Shown: positions 23,443-32,349, counted from the first letter of the stretch. The stretch is DNA of 64,000 nt from Streptomyces sp. BHT-5-2 (GCF_019774615.1 NZ_CP081496.1:1860001-1924000), one strand, 5' to 3'. The notes: a model not told the origin generated them from the letters alone. Numbers and translations: made by a program.

Positions 23443-23682
23443 GTGCCCCACGCATACAACGGCATGGCCGCAACGGATCTCCGCGATGTGACCTGGCAGA
23501 AGAGCCGGCACAGCAACTCCCAGGGCTCCTGCGTGGAGTTCGCGAAGCTGCCCGGGGGCGACGTGGCGGTCCGCAACTCCCGCTTCCCGGACGGGCCGGC
23601 GCTGGTCTACACGCCGGCCGAGGTCGAGGCGATGCTGCTGGGCGTGAAGGACGGGGAGTTCGACCACCTGGTGCGCGACTGA
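23443..23682 (+). CDS. DUF397 (BldB-like) small protein
   Basis: 79 residues: VTWQKSRHSNSQGSCVEFAK, then VAVRNSRFPDGPALVYTPAE and VEAMLLGVKDGEFDHL. This is the DUF397 family that includes developmental protein BldB and partners of WhiJ-type regulators. GTG 23443 follows GGGAGAGCCCT. Together with the ATPase and XRE genes that follow it forms a typical Streptomyces WhiJ-like set, probably acting in developmental control. Confidence 0.9.
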   Translation: MPHAYNGMAATDLRDVTWQKSRHSNSQGSCVEFAKLPGGDVAVRNSRFPDGPALVYTPAEVEAMLLGVKDGEFDHLVRD

Positions 23683-23729
23683 GCGGGCCGCGGCTCCGGG
23701 CGCCGGTCCGGAGCCGGCACGGAAACGCG

Positions 23730-23763
23730 CGTCGGGCGCCCGCTTCGGAGCGGGCGCCCGACG
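23730..23763. terminator. Bidirectional terminator between DUF397 and the ATPase gene
   Basis: CGTCGGGCGCCCGCT (23730-23744) pairs perfectly over 15 bp with 23749-23763 around a TCGG tetraloop. It separates converging genes. Confidence 0.8.
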
Positions 23764-23816
23764 TATGAGGTCCGGAACGCGGGGATCGCGGGGAGCGCGG
23801 CCCGTGCGGGCCCGCG

Positions 23817-24326
23817 CTACGGCAGCCGGAAGAGGGCCCACACGACCTTGCCGTGCCGGCCCCCGGGCAGCCGGTGCCAGCCCCAGCTGTCGCTGAAGGA
23901 TTCCACGAGGTAGAGCCCGCGGCCCGATTCGGCGACGGAGTCCGCCTCGCCGGCCTCCGGCGAGGCGTCGCTGGGGTCCCGTACCGCACAGACCAGGCGG
24001 GAGGACCAGCGCATCAGATGGAGCCGGGCGGGCAGGCCGGCGTCGGTGAGGTCCGTGCCGAAACCCGGGTGGTCCGGGGCGGCCAGGACCGCGTGCCGCA
24101 GGGCGTTGGTGACGAGCTCGGAGACGACCAGGGCGACGCCGTCGAAGAGTTCCTCCAGGCCCCAGCCGGTGAGCGTTTCACGGGTGAACTTGCGGGCGCC
24201 GCCGACCGATTCGTAGCGCGGCGGGAGCGGGCAGGACACGGATCCGGAGACGGCCAAGGGGTCGACGGGAGGAAAGCCCTGCCATAACGGCTCGAAATCG
24301 AGCATGGTCGAAACCTTGGTCCCCAT
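23817..24326 (-). CDS. RsbW-like anti-sigma/HATPase protein
   Basis: 169 residues with the GHKL fold of RsbW/SpoIIAB-type kinases: ELFDGVALVVSELVTNALRHA holds the N-box, and VAESGRGLYLVESFSDSWGW the G-box region. The phosphate lid is short, as in the Streptomyces stand-alone family. It may bind a sigma or anti-anti-sigma factor; in WhiJ/AbaA-type clusters it accompanies DUF397 and XRE genes. ATG 24326 has AGGAG 8-9 bp upstream, better than GTG 24335. Confidence 0.82.
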   Translation of the reverse strand: MGTKVSTMLDFEPLWQGFPPVDPLAVSGSVSCPLPPRYESVGGARKFTRETLTGWGLEELFDGVALVVSELVTNALRHAVLAAPDHPGFGTDLTDAGLPARLHLMRWSSRLVCAVRDPSDASPEAGEADSVAESGRGLYLVESFSDSWGWHRLPGGRHGKVVWALFRLP

Positions 24327-24437
24327 GCGAGGCACTCCTGGCGTTCGCGGACGTCATGACCCAGGCCGGTCAGCCGGGGATCAGGCGGATCTTTCACGAG
24401 CGTGCATGCGTGCGAGCTCTATGGTTCCCAATGCGTA

Positions 24438-24466
24438 GGGCAGATGCAAGGGCAGATGCACGTGCA
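24438..24466. promoter_or_regulatory. Motif shared by the DUF397 and XRE promoters (copy 2)
   Basis: GGGCAGATGCA occurs at 24438-24448 and again at 24450-24460, the second running into CGTGCA to form GCAGATGCACGTGCA (24452-24466), reverse complement of copy 1. It lies in the 316-bp divergent gap between the ATPase and XRE genes, which holds no further gene. Confidence 0.6.
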
Positions 24467-24642
24467 GCTGACGCGATTGCGGGGGGCTGGCCCCATAAGC
24501 GCCGTATTCTTCCTGTGATTTCTTGTGGAGGGCTTGCGGGGGCCGCACATATCAGTAACCAGATGAGCACTCAACGAAGCCCGGACATGGCAGACTGCGC
24601 CTTCACTGTTGGACGGGGCGGGGTCACAGGAGGGTCAGAGAG

Positions 24643-25506
24643 GTGTCCGCAAGTGAGTCGGGCGGGTCGGTGGTGCGGCGGATCCTGCTCGGATCCCAGC
24701 TCCGTCGGCTGCGTGAATCGCGCGGGATAACCCGTGAAGCGGCCGGCTACTCGATCCGTGCGTCCGAATCGAAGATCAGCCGCATGGAGTTGGGCAGGGT
24801 GAGCTTCAAGGCACGTGATGTCGCAGATCTCCTCACGCTGTACGGCGTGAGCGACGAGCAGGAGCGCGAGGCGCTGCTCGCACTGGCCAAGGAGGCGAAC
24901 GTCGCGGGCTGGTGGCACAGTTACAGCGATGTGCTCCCCGGCTGGTTCCAGACGTATGTGGGTCTGGAAGGGGCCGCTTCCCTGCTCCGCGTCTACGAAG
25001 TCCAGTTCGTCCACGGCCTGTTGCAGACCGAGGAGTACGCGCACGCCGTGGTCTCCGGTGGTATGCCGGACGCGCCGGCGGCCGACGTCCAGCGCCGGGT
25101 CGCGCTGCGCCAGGAGCGGCAGAAGCTGCTGATATCGGAGCGGGCGCCGCAGCTGCACTGTGTCCTGGACGAGGCCGCGCTGCGCCGCCCCTACGGTGGA
25201 CGGGCGGTGATGCGCGGGCAGTTGAAGCATCTCATCGACATCTCGGAGCGGCCCAATGTGCGGCTCCAGGTGATGCCGTTCAACTTCGGCTGGCACGCGG
25301 GGGAGAGCGGTGCGTTCACCATGCTGCGCTTCCCGGAGTCCGATCTCTCCGACGTCGTCTATCTGGAGCAACTCACCAGTGCCCTCTACGTGGACAAGCC
25401 GGAGGAGGTCGCGCAGTACGAGCGGGCGATGGAGCGGCTGCAGGAGGACAGCCCGGGACCCTCGGAGACCAGGGATCTTCTGCGTGGTCTGCTCCAACTG
25501 ACCTGA
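24643..25506 (+). CDS. XRE-family regulator with DUF5753 domain (WhiJ-like)
   Basis: 287 residues. An N-terminal HTH (LGSQLRRLRESRGITREAAG, SIRASESKISRMELGRVSFK) is followed by the DUF5753 domain from about 100 on (WFQTYVGLEGAASLLRVYE, FVHGLLQTEEYA, ERAPQLHCVLDEAALRRPYG). This is the WhiJ type of developmental repressor, which works with small DUF397 proteins. GTG 24643 has GGAGGG about 9 bp upstream. The inverted motif shared with the DUF397 promoter is its likely binding site (inference). Confidence 0.88.
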   Translation: MSASESGGSVVRRILLGSQLRRLRESRGITREAAGYSIRASESKISRMELGRVSFKARDVADLLTLYGVSDEQEREALLALAKEANVAGWWHSYSDVLPGWFQTYVGLEGAASLLRVYEVQFVHGLLQTEEYAHAVVSGGMPDAPAADVQRRVALRQERQKLLISERAPQLHCVLDEAALRRPYGGRAVMRGQLKHLIDISERPNVRLQVMPFNFGWHAGESGAFTMLRFPESDLSDVVYLEQLTSALYVDKPEEVAQYERAMERLQEDSPGPSETRDLLRGLLQLT

Positions 25507-25570
25507 CCCGGCAGTAGGATGACGCCGGATCAGCCCCCCGCAGAGCAGTGCCGCACAGAGTAGGGATGCC

Positions 25571-27028
25571 ATGTCCTTCTTCGCAGACCTGGCCTACCAG
25601 TTCATCGACGGTGAGTGGCGGGCCGGCAGCGGCTCGTGGGACATCATCGATTTCAACCCCTACGACCAGGAGAAGCTGGCGTCGATCACGGTCGCCGGCG
25701 TGGACCAGGTCGACGCCGCCTACCGCGCCGCCGAGCGCGCGCAGCGGGACTGGGCGCTGCGGAATCCCTACGAGCGGCGGCAGGTCACCGAGCGGCTGCT
25801 GCGGCTGATCGAGGAGCGCGAGGAGGAGATCGTCGAGGCGCTCGTCCTCGAACTGGGCGGCACCCGGATCAAGGCCGCCTACGAGGTCCGGCTCGCCAAG
25901 GAGTTCGTCCGCGAGGCGACCCAGCTGGCGATGCGGCCGCAGGGGCGGATACTGCCCTCCCCGGTGGACGGCAAGGAGAACCGCGTCTACACCCTGCCGG
26001 TCGGCGTCATCGGTGTGATCAGCCCCTTCAACTTCCCGTTCCTGATCTCCATGAAGTCCGTGGCGCCGGCGCTGGCGCTGGGCAACGCGGTGGTCGTCAA
26101 GCCCAACCAGAACGCCCCCATCACCGGCGGCGGGCTGATCGCCAAGCTGTTCCAGGACGCGGGGCTGCCGGACGGGCTGCTCAACGTGCTGATAACCGAC
26201 ATCGCGGAGATCGGGGACGCGCTGATCGAGCACCCGGTGCCGCGGGTGATCTCGTTCGCCGGGTCGGACAAGGTCGGCCGGCATGTCGCGGCGGTCAGTG
26301 CCGGGCACTTCAAGCGGGTGATCCTCGAACTCAGCGGCAACAGCGCGCTGATCGTGATGGCGGACGCCGATGTGGACTACGCGGTCGACGCCGCCGTCTT
26401 CAGCCGGTTCGTCTATCAGGGCCAGGTCTGCATGGCGGCCAACCGGGTGCTGCTGGACCGCGCGATCGAGGCCGAGTTCACCGAGAAGTTCGTGGCCAGG
26501 GTGGCGGCGCTGCGGACCGGCGACCCGCGCGATCCGCACACCCAGATCGGCCCGCTGATCAACTCCTTCCAGGCGGAGGCGCTGACCTCGCTGGTCGACC
26601 GGGCGATAGCCGAAGGGGCCACGGCGCTGCTGCGCGGCCGCACCGACGGCAATCTCGTCGAGCCGAGCGTGCTGGCGGGGCTGCCCGCGGACTCGGTGCT
26701 GCACGGCCAGGAACTGTTCGGGCCGGTGGCCCTGCTGGTGCCGTTCGACGGCGAGGACGAGGCGGTGCGGATCGCCAACGACACCCCGTACGGGCTCAGC
26801 GGGGCGGTGCACACCGCCGATGCGGAGCGCGGGGCGCGGATCGCCCGGCGGATCGAGACCGGCATGATCCACGTCAACGACGGGACGGTGCACGACGAGC
26901 CGCAGGTGGCCTTCGGCGGGGAGAAGTTCTCCGGGATCGGGCGGCTGAACGGCGAGTCCACGGTCGAGGCGTTCACGACGCAGAAGTGGGTGTCCATCCA
27001 GCACGGGCGGACGCCGTTTCCGCTCTGA
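25571..27028 (+). CDS. NAD(P)-dependent aldehyde dehydrogenase
   Basis: 485 residues, full ALDH length. N154 in SPFNFPF, E253 in ILELSGNSAL and nucleophile C287 in YQGQVCMAANR are present. LELSGN replaces the usual LELGGK, a variation seen in benzaldehyde/vanillin-dehydrogenase-like enzymes, so an aromatic aldehyde substrate is plausible but not shown. It stands 64 bp after the XRE gene with ATG 25571 after GTAGGGATGCC. Confidence 0.88.
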   Translation: MSFFADLAYQFIDGEWRAGSGSWDIIDFNPYDQEKLASITVAGVDQVDAAYRAAERAQRDWALRNPYERRQVTERLLRLIEEREEEIVEALVLELGGTRIKAAYEVRLAKEFVREATQLAMRPQGRILPSPVDGKENRVYTLPVGVIGVISPFNFPFLISMKSVAPALALGNAVVVKPNQNAPITGGGLIAKLFQDAGLPDGLLNVLITDIAEIGDALIEHPVPRVISFAGSDKVGRHVAAVSAGHFKRVILELSGNSALIVMADADVDYAVDAAVFSRFVYQGQVCMAANRVLLDRAIEAEFTEKFVARVAALRTGDPRDPHTQIGPLINSFQAEALTSLVDRAIAEGATALLRGRTDGNLVEPSVLAGLPADSVLHGQELFGPVALLVPFDGEDEAVRIANDTPYGLSGAVHTADAERGARIARRIETGMIHVNDGTVHDEPQVAFGGEKFSGIGRLNGESTVEAFTTQKWVSIQHGRTPFPL

Positions 27029-27185
27029 GGCTGCCGGTCCGGTCTTCTTGGTTCCTTCCCGGAGTAGGACGTCAACTGTCCTAGATACCTCGTAGCGTTG
27101 GGGATGTCGGAAAGCGTCCGGGCGGTTCGGTACCGGGCCGGACGCCCGCGGCGCTCCGCCGCCGACATGACGAAAGGTGGAACCC

Positions 27186-27734
27186 ATGCCCACTCATGTT
27201 CCGGCCGAGGCCCACGGTGACGAGCGCGGTGCGCTGCTGGCCTTCCTGGAGGCGCAGCGCGGCGGCCTGCGACGGGCGGTCCTGGGGCTGACCGACGAGC
27301 AGGCCGAGGAGCGGCCGAGCGCCAGCGAACTGTCACTGGGCGGGCTGGTCAAGCATGCCGCGGAGGTCGAGCAGCGCTGGCTGGAGATCGCGCAGCAGCG
27401 GGAGCCCACCATTCCGCGCGATCAGGGCAACTGGCACCTGAGCTTCCGACTTCAGGACGGCGAGACCGTCGCGGGCATGCTGGAGTTCTGGGACGGGGTC
27501 GCGGCCGAGACCGAGAAGTTCGTCCGCGCTGTGCCGAGCCTGGACGACACCTTTCCGCTGCCCCCGGCCCCGTGGTTCCCGAAGGACGCCCGGCAGTCGA
27601 TGCGGTGGCTGATGCTGCACCTGATCGAGGAGGTCGCGCGGCACGCCGGCCACGCCGACATCGTCCGGGAGTCGCTGGACGGCAAGACGGCCTTCGCGCT
27701 GGTGGACGAGGAGCGCACGGCGCGGGAGGGGTAG
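27186..27734 (+). CDS. DinB family protein (mini-DUF664)
   Basis: 182 residues of four-helix bundle: ERGALLAFLEAQRGGLRRAV start, LGGLVKHAAEVEQRWLEIA, and SMRWLMLHLIEEVARHAGHADI with the family's metal-binding His residues. Some DinB relatives are mycothiol-dependent transferases in actinobacteria, so thiol chemistry is a reasonable guess. ATG 27186 follows GAAAGGTGGAACCC; the GTG three codons earlier is less well placed. Confidence 0.85.
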   Translation: MPTHVPAEAHGDERGALLAFLEAQRGGLRRAVLGLTDEQAEERPSASELSLGGLVKHAAEVEQRWLEIAQQREPTIPRDQGNWHLSFRLQDGETVAGMLEFWDGVAAETEKFVRAVPSLDDTFPLPPAPWFPKDARQSMRWLMLHLIEEVARHAGHADIVRESLDGKTAFALVDEERTAREG

Positions 27735-27812
27735 CCCAGCGGCCCCGGCGCCCGGCCGCCTAGGCTGGCGGCAGGGCGCGTGCGGGATGCGCGTCCTGGG
27801 ATTGAGGTGGCG

Positions 27813-28484
27813 ATGTCGGCGATCCGGCTGCTGGTGCTGGGGGCCGTGCGGCAGCACGGCCGGGCGCACGGCTATCAGGTCCGCAACGACCTGGAGTACT
27901 GGGGCGCGCACGAGTGGTCCCACGCCAGGCCGGGATCGATCTACCACGCGCTCAAGCAGATGGCGAAGCAGGGCCTGCTGCTCGCCCACGACGTCGCGCC
28001 GAGCACGGCCGGCGGGCCGCCGCGCACCGAGTACGAGGTGACCCCGGCGGGCGAGGAGGAGTACTTCCGGCTGCTGCGGGCGGCGCTGGCGCAGCGCGAC
28101 CCGAAGACCGACCTGCTCAGCGCCGGGATCGGCTTCGTCGTCGATCTGCCGCGGGACGAGGCGGTGGCGCTGCTGAGGGAGCGGGTGCGGGCCCTGGAGG
28201 AGTGGCGGGCCACGGTCACCTCGTCCTATGTGCCCGAGGACGGTCCCGGACAGCTCGGCCACATCGGCGAGATCATGCACATGTGGGTGCACGAGGCGGA
28301 CAGCGGCGCGGCGTGGACCCGGGGGCTGATCGCGCGGATCGAGGGCGGGGCGTACGTCTTCGCCGGCGAGGGGGAGCCGTTCGTGGGCGTGCTGCGGGAG
28401 GGCCAGGAGAACCCGTACGCGGTGCGAGGGGACGACGGCCGGGCGGACGACGACGAGGGCGGCGGGAAGGGCGGCGCAGGCTGA
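27813..28484 (+). CDS. PadR family transcriptional regulator
   Basis: 223 residues. PadR winged helix: SAIRLLVLGAVRQHGRAHGY, QVRNDLEYWG, RPGSIYHALKQMAKQGLLLA, RTEYEVTPAGEEEYFRLL, then a Vir-type C-terminal helical domain and an acidic Gly-rich tail (DDGRADDDEGGGKGGAG). It usually represses a neighbouring transporter or enzyme gene upon ligand binding. ATG 27813 follows GAGGTGGCG. Confidence 0.88.
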   Translation: MSAIRLLVLGAVRQHGRAHGYQVRNDLEYWGAHEWSHARPGSIYHALKQMAKQGLLLAHDVAPSTAGGPPRTEYEVTPAGEEEYFRLLRAALAQRDPKTDLLSAGIGFVVDLPRDEAVALLRERVRALEEWRATVTSSYVPEDGPGQLGHIGEIMHMWVHEADSGAAWTRGLIARIEGGAYVFAGEGEPFVGVLREGQENPYAVRGDDGRADDDEGGGKGGAG

Positions 28485-28569
28485 GGGCGCGGGGCGTTCG
28501 GGGTTCTCCCGGGCCCCTCCCTGGAGGCTCGCGCATGGGGCTCTCCGATGGGGCGCGCCCGCCGTCTCG

Positions 28570-29985
28570 TCAGTGGTGGAAGGCGGTCGCGACCTCTTCC
28601 GGGCGGCTCAACGGGGCGGACTGCCGGCGGAGTTCGGTGAGCAGCTGCTCCAGGTCGGTCAGGAAGTTGTCGGCCAGGTCCAGCGAGAAGCCGTTGCGGC
28701 AGACCACGCGGAGGACGGAGAGGTCCTGGCGGTCGGGCGGGAAGGTGTAGGCGGGGACCAGCCAGCCGCGCTCCCGCATCCGCCGGGACACGTCGAAGAC
28801 GTCGAAGGCGGTGACGTCGTCGGCGGTGGTGAAGGCGAAGACCGGCAGCTGGTCGCCCCGGGTGAGCAGCCGGAAGTCGCCCAGCGAGCCGATCCGTTCG
28901 GCCAGCGAGCGGGCCACGTCGCGGGTGCTCTGCTGGACGGCGCGGTATCCCTCCCGGCCCAGGCGCAGGAAGGTGTAGTACTGGGCGGCCACCTGGGCGC
29001 CGGGGCGGGAGAAGTTGAGGGCGAAGGTCGGCATGTCGCCGCCCAGGTAGTTGACGCGGAAGACCAGCTCCTCGGGGAGCGCGACCTGGTCGCGCCAGAG
29101 CGCCCAGCCGACACCGGGGTAGACCAGGCCGTACTTGTGGCCGGAGGTGTTGATGGACGCGACCCGGGGGAGGCGGAAGTCCCAGACGAGATCGGGGTCG
29201 AGGAACGGCGCGATCATGGCGCCGGACGCGCCGTCCACATGGACCGGGACGTCCAGGCCGGTGCGCTCCTGGAGGGCGTCGAGCGCCGCGCAGATCTCCG
29301 CGACCGGCTCGTAGGAGCCGTCGAAGGTCGAGCCCAGGACGGCGACGACGCCGATGGTGTCCTCGTCGCAGAGGGCGGCGGCGGAGTCCGCGTCGAGGTG
29401 GAAGCGGTCGCCCTCCATGGGGACCTGGCGGGCCTGGACCTCCCAGAAGTTGCAGAACTTCTCCCAGCAGACCTGGACGTTGGCGCCCATGACGAGATTG
29501 GGGCGGGCGGCGCCCGGATAGCGGTCCTGGTTGCGTCGGGCCCAGCGGCGTTTGAGGGCCATGCCGGCGAGCATGCAGGCTTCGCTGGAGCCGGTGGTGG
29601 AGCAGCCGATGGCGGCGTGCGGGTCGGGGGCGTGCCAGAGGTGGGCGAGCATCGCCACGCAACGCCGCTCCAGTTCGGCGGTGCGCGGGTACTCGTCCTT
29701 GTCGATCATGTTCTTGTCCCGGCACTCCGACATCAGGACGTCGGCCTGCGGCTCCATCCAGGTGGTGACGAAGGTGGCGAGGTTGAGCCGGGCGTTGCCG
29801 TCCAGCATCAGCTCGTCGTGGACGAACTGGTAGGCGGTGTGCGGGGAGATCGGGCCCCGGGGGAGGGTGTGCCGCGGCGGGGAGGTCTCCATGCCGGAGG
29901 TCGGGTCGGCCTCGCCGTAGAAGGGGTTCACCGGGTGGCCGCGGCGGCCGCGGTCGTGTTCGTAGGCACCTTTGTGGAGGGTCAT
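28570..29985 (-). CDS. gadB: Glutamate decarboxylase
   Basis: 471 residues, standard for GAD. PLP lysine K284 in INTSGHKYGLVYPG and the cofactor-pairing D251 in HVDGASG are present, as is the CSTTGSSEACML substrate region near 128-140. It converts glutamate to GABA, consuming a proton. Streptomyces usually lacks GadC nearby, and none is seen here. It lies 16 bp downstream of wrbA on the same strand. Confidence 0.93.
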   Translation of the reverse strand: MTLHKGAYEHDRGRRGHPVNPFYGEADPTSGMETSPPRHTLPRGPISPHTAYQFVHDELMLDGNARLNLATFVTTWMEPQADVLMSECRDKNMIDKDEYPRTAELERRCVAMLAHLWHAPDPHAAIGCSTTGSSEACMLAGMALKRRWARRNQDRYPGAARPNLVMGANVQVCWEKFCNFWEVQARQVPMEGDRFHLDADSAAALCDEDTIGVVAVLGSTFDGSYEPVAEICAALDALQERTGLDVPVHVDGASGAMIAPFLDPDLVWDFRLPRVASINTSGHKYGLVYPGVGWALWRDQVALPEELVFRVNYLGGDMPTFALNFSRPGAQVAAQYYTFLRLGREGYRAVQQSTRDVARSLAERIGSLGDFRLLTRGDQLPVFAFTTADDVTAFDVFDVSRRMRERGWLVPAYTFPPDRQDLSVLRVVCRNGFSLDLADNFLTDLEQLLTELRRQSAPLSRPEEVATAFHH

Positions 29986-30001
29986 CTGCTGCGGCCTTTC
30001 G

Positions 30002-30625
30002 TCAACCGGTGGCGGCCAGACCGGTTTTGATCGCCTTGGTGAACTGCACGACCCGCTCCGCCTGGATGCGGGCGGCGGTCCGGACGGCGGCGTCGAGCGG
30101 CGTCTCCGGGCCGCCGACGTGCGAGGTGCCGTAGGGGTTGCCGTCGTCGAACTTCGCCGGGTCCGTGTAGCCGGGGGTGACGAGGATGCCGCCGAAGTGG
30201 TGGACGGTGTGGTAGAGCGCCAGGAGAGTGGACTCCTGGCCGCCGTGCGCGGACTGGGAGGCGGTGAAACCGCTGTAGACCTTGTCGGCCAGCCGGCCCT
30301 GCTGCCACAGGCCGCCCAGGGTGTCGATGAACTGCTTGAGCTGGGACGTGACGTTGCCGAAGCGGGTGGGGGTGCCGAACAGCACCGCGTCCGCCCAGAC
30401 CATGTCGTCGTGGGTGGCCTCCAGGATGTCGGCGGTGGCGGCGACGTTGGCCGCCCAGGCCGGGTTGGAGTCGATGGCGGCCTGCGGGGCGAGCTCGGCG
30501 ACCCGGCGCAGCCGGACGTCGGCGCCGGCGTGCTCGGCGGCGTCCGCGATCAGCCGGGCCAGTTCGGCGATGGTGCCGGTCGACGAGTAGTAGATGACGG
30601 CGACGTTGACGTCGTGCAGGGGCAT
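30002..30625 (-). CDS. wrbA: NAD(P)H:quinone oxidoreductase WrbA-type flavodoxin-like protein
   Basis: 207 residues. The flavodoxin phosphate loop is VIYYSSTGTIAEL, and GTPTRFGNVTSQLKQFIDTL, GGQESTLLALYHTVHHFGGI and TPGYTDP are WrbA signatures. FMN-dependent two-electron reduction of quinones protects against redox cycling. ATG 30625 has AGGAGGT 6 bp upstream. Likely co-transcribed with gadB, pointing to a stress role. Confidence 0.9.
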   Translation of the reverse strand: MPLHDVNVAVIYYSSTGTIAELARLIADAAEHAGADVRLRRVAELAPQAAIDSNPAWAANVAATADILEATHDDMVWADAVLFGTPTRFGNVTSQLKQFIDTLGGLWQQGRLADKVYSGFTASQSAHGGQESTLLALYHTVHHFGGILVTPGYTDPAKFDDGNPYGTSHVGGPETPLDAAVRTAARIQAERVVQFTKAIKTGLAATG

Positions 30626-30770
30626 GACGCACCTCCTGGAACCCGACAATAGGGGCATAAGGTGCGCATGGCCTCCAGGGTTCGCCCAGTGGAAGCGCGG
30701 CCGGGCCGGGCCCGTGCGGACCCGGCCCGGCCATGGGGAACGGCGCCGCGCGGGCGCCGGCCCGCACCGC

Positions 30771-31469
30771 TCAGCTCGCGCTGGCCAGCGACAGCTTCGC
30801 GGCGAAACCGAGGAAGGCGGCGCCGGCGCCCGCGGACAGGCCGGCCGTCAGCCGCTTGCGGCGCCGGAAGGTCGCCGCCAGGAACGTCCCGCTGAAGATC
30901 AGCAGCGACAGATAGCTGAAGCTGAACAGCTGCGCCCAGGCGCCGAGCGCCACGAACGACAGCACCGGGTGCGCATAGGCGGGGTCCACGAACTGCACGA
31001 AGAACGAGATGAAGAACAGGATCGCCTTCGGGTTGAGCAGACTCACCACGAACGCCCGGCGGAACGGCCGCTCGGCGGGCGCCTTCTTCGGGGCCGCGCC
31101 GGCCGGGGCCCCGTCCGCCGCCCCGCCGGCCTGCTCGGCCGCCGCGTCCCGCAGCGCCGCCCGTCCGCCGCGCCACAGGGACCAGGCGCCGCGCAGCATC
31201 CCGACGGCCAGCCACGTCAGATAGCCCGCGCCGGCGAACTTCACGATCCCGAACAGCACCGGGCTGGCCTTCAGCAACGAGGCCACACCGCCCGCCGACA
31301 GCGTCATCAGCACCGTGTCGCCGCACAGCACACCCGCCGCCGCCCGGTATGCCACCCGGCGGCCGCGGCGGGCGGCCACCGAGACGACGTACAGCGAATT
31401 CGGCCCCGGCAGCAGGATGATCAGGGCGAGGCCCACCAAGTAGGTGGACAGATCCGTTATTCCGAGCAT
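30771..31469 (-). CDS. LysE/RhtB family amino-acid exporter
   Basis: 232 residues, six hydrophobic helices. The family motif LIILLPGPNSLYVVSVAARR lies in helix 1, and SLLNPKAILFFISFFVQFVD in helix 4, as in LeuE/RhtB. A Gly/Ala/Pro-rich loop of about 35 residues separates helices 3 and 4. Substrate is probably a neutral amino acid. No ribosome-binding site is evident at ATG 31469. It diverges from tipA. Confidence 0.87.
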   Translation of the reverse strand: MLGITDLSTYLVGLALIILLPGPNSLYVVSVAARRGRRVAYRAAAGVLCGDTVLMTLSAGGVASLLKASPVLFGIVKFAGAGYLTWLAVGMLRGAWSLWRGGRAALRDAAAEQAGGAADGAPAGAAPKKAPAERPFRRAFVVSLLNPKAILFFISFFVQFVDPAYAHPVLSFVALGAWAQLFSFSYLSLLIFSGTFLAATFRRRKRLTAGLSAGAGAAFLGFAAKLSLASAS

Positions 31470-31525
31470 GCGCGGAGGATCTCACCCGCCGACGCGCCGC
31501 CTCACCGGCTTTTCAGCATCCGGAC

Positions 31526-31556
31526 TTGCACCTCACGCCGCGTGAGGACCCATCGT
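31526..31556 (+). promoter_or_regulatory. Thiopeptide-inducible tipA promoter
   Basis: TTGCAC (31526-31531) and CATCGT (31551-31556) are 19 bp apart, the over-long spacer typical of MerR targets. The inverted repeat CCTCACG-CCG-CGTGAGG (31531-31547) is the TipAL operator. The arrangement closely follows the known S. lividans ptipA. Confidence 0.88.
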
Positions 31557-31590
31557 GAAGCGCGTACCGATGACCGACGAGGGAGCGGAA

Positions 31591-32349
31591 GTGAGCTATT
31601 CGGTAGGGCAGGTGGCCGGTTTCGCCGGAGTGACGGTGCGGACCCTGCACCACTACGACGAGATCGGGCTGCTGGTGCCCGGCGAGCGCAGCCACGCGGG
31701 ACACCGCCGCTACGGCGACGCCGACCTGGACCGGCTCCAGCGGATCCTGTTCTACCGGGAGCTCGGCTTTCCGCTCGACGAGGTGGCGGACCTCCTGGAC
31801 GACCCGGACGCGGACCCGCAGGCGCATCTGCGGCGCCAGCACGACCTGCTGACCGCGCGGATCGGGAGACTCCAGCACATGGCCGCCGCCGTCGAACGCG
31901 CAATGGAGGCACGCAGGATGAACGTAAGGCTCACCCCGGAGGAGAAGTTCGAGGTCTTCGGCGACTTCGACCCCGACCGGTACGCGGAGGAGGTCGAACA
32001 GCGCTGGGGCGGCACCGACCCCTACAAGGAGTCGCAGCGCCGGACCGCCGCGTACACCAAGGAGGACTGGAAGCGGCTGACGGCGGAGTTCGACGCCATC
32101 CACCGCAAGATGGCGGACCTGCTCGCGCAGGGGGTGCCGGCGGACTCCGAGGCGGCCATGGACGTCGCCGAGGAGCACCGGCGCTTCATCGGCGGGGCGT
32201 ACTACGACTGCACCTACGAGATTCACACCGGACTCGGCGAGATGTACGTCGCGGACGAGCGGTTCACCGCCACGTACGAGGCGATCCGGCCCGGGCTCGC
32301 GGTGTACATGCGGGACGCGATGCTGGCCAACGCGGTGCGGCACCTGTGA
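31591..32349 (+). CDS. tipA: Thiopeptide-responsive MerR-family activator TipAL
   Basis: 252 residues, one fewer than S. lividans TipAL. The N-terminal MerR domain starts MSYSVGQVAGFAGVTVRTLH and runs through the long dimerisation helix to about 109; the TipAS antibiotic-binding domain follows (NVRLTPEEKFEVFGDFDPD). C207 in YYDCTYEIHT matches the Cys that traps thiopeptide dehydroalanines. The protein untwists its own 19-bp spaced promoter when thiostrepton-like antibiotics bind. GTG 31591 has GGGAG 7 bp upstream and gives the known N-terminus; the longer frame from 31555 overlaps the promoter. Confidence 0.95.
   Translation: MSYSVGQVAGFAGVTVRTLHHYDEIGLLVPGERSHAGHRRYGDADLDRLQRILFYRELGFPLDEVADLLDDPDADPQAHLRRQHDLLTARIGRLQHMAAAVERAMEARRMNVRLTPEEKFEVFGDFDPDRYAEEVEQRWGGTDPYKESQRRTAAYTKEDWKRLTAEFDAIHRKMADLLAQGVPADSEAAMDVAEEHRRFIGGAYYDCTYEIHTGLGEMYVADERFTATYEAIRPGLAVYMRDAMLANAVRHL
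31918..32349 (+). CDS. tipA: TipAS, internal in-frame product of tipA
   Basis: ATG 31918 lies in the tipA frame with GGAGG 8 bp upstream, at the point where S. lividans starts TipAS. The 143-residue product would be the ligand-binding domain alone, made in excess as an antibiotic sink. Residues 1-143 include the thiopeptide-binding Cys. Confidence 0.8.
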   Translation: MNVRLTPEEKFEVFGDFDPDRYAEEVEQRWGGTDPYKESQRRTAAYTKEDWKRLTAEFDAIHRKMADLLAQGVPADSEAAMDVAEEHRRFIGGAYYDCTYEIHTGLGEMYVADERFTATYEAIRPGLAVYMRDAMLANAVRHL

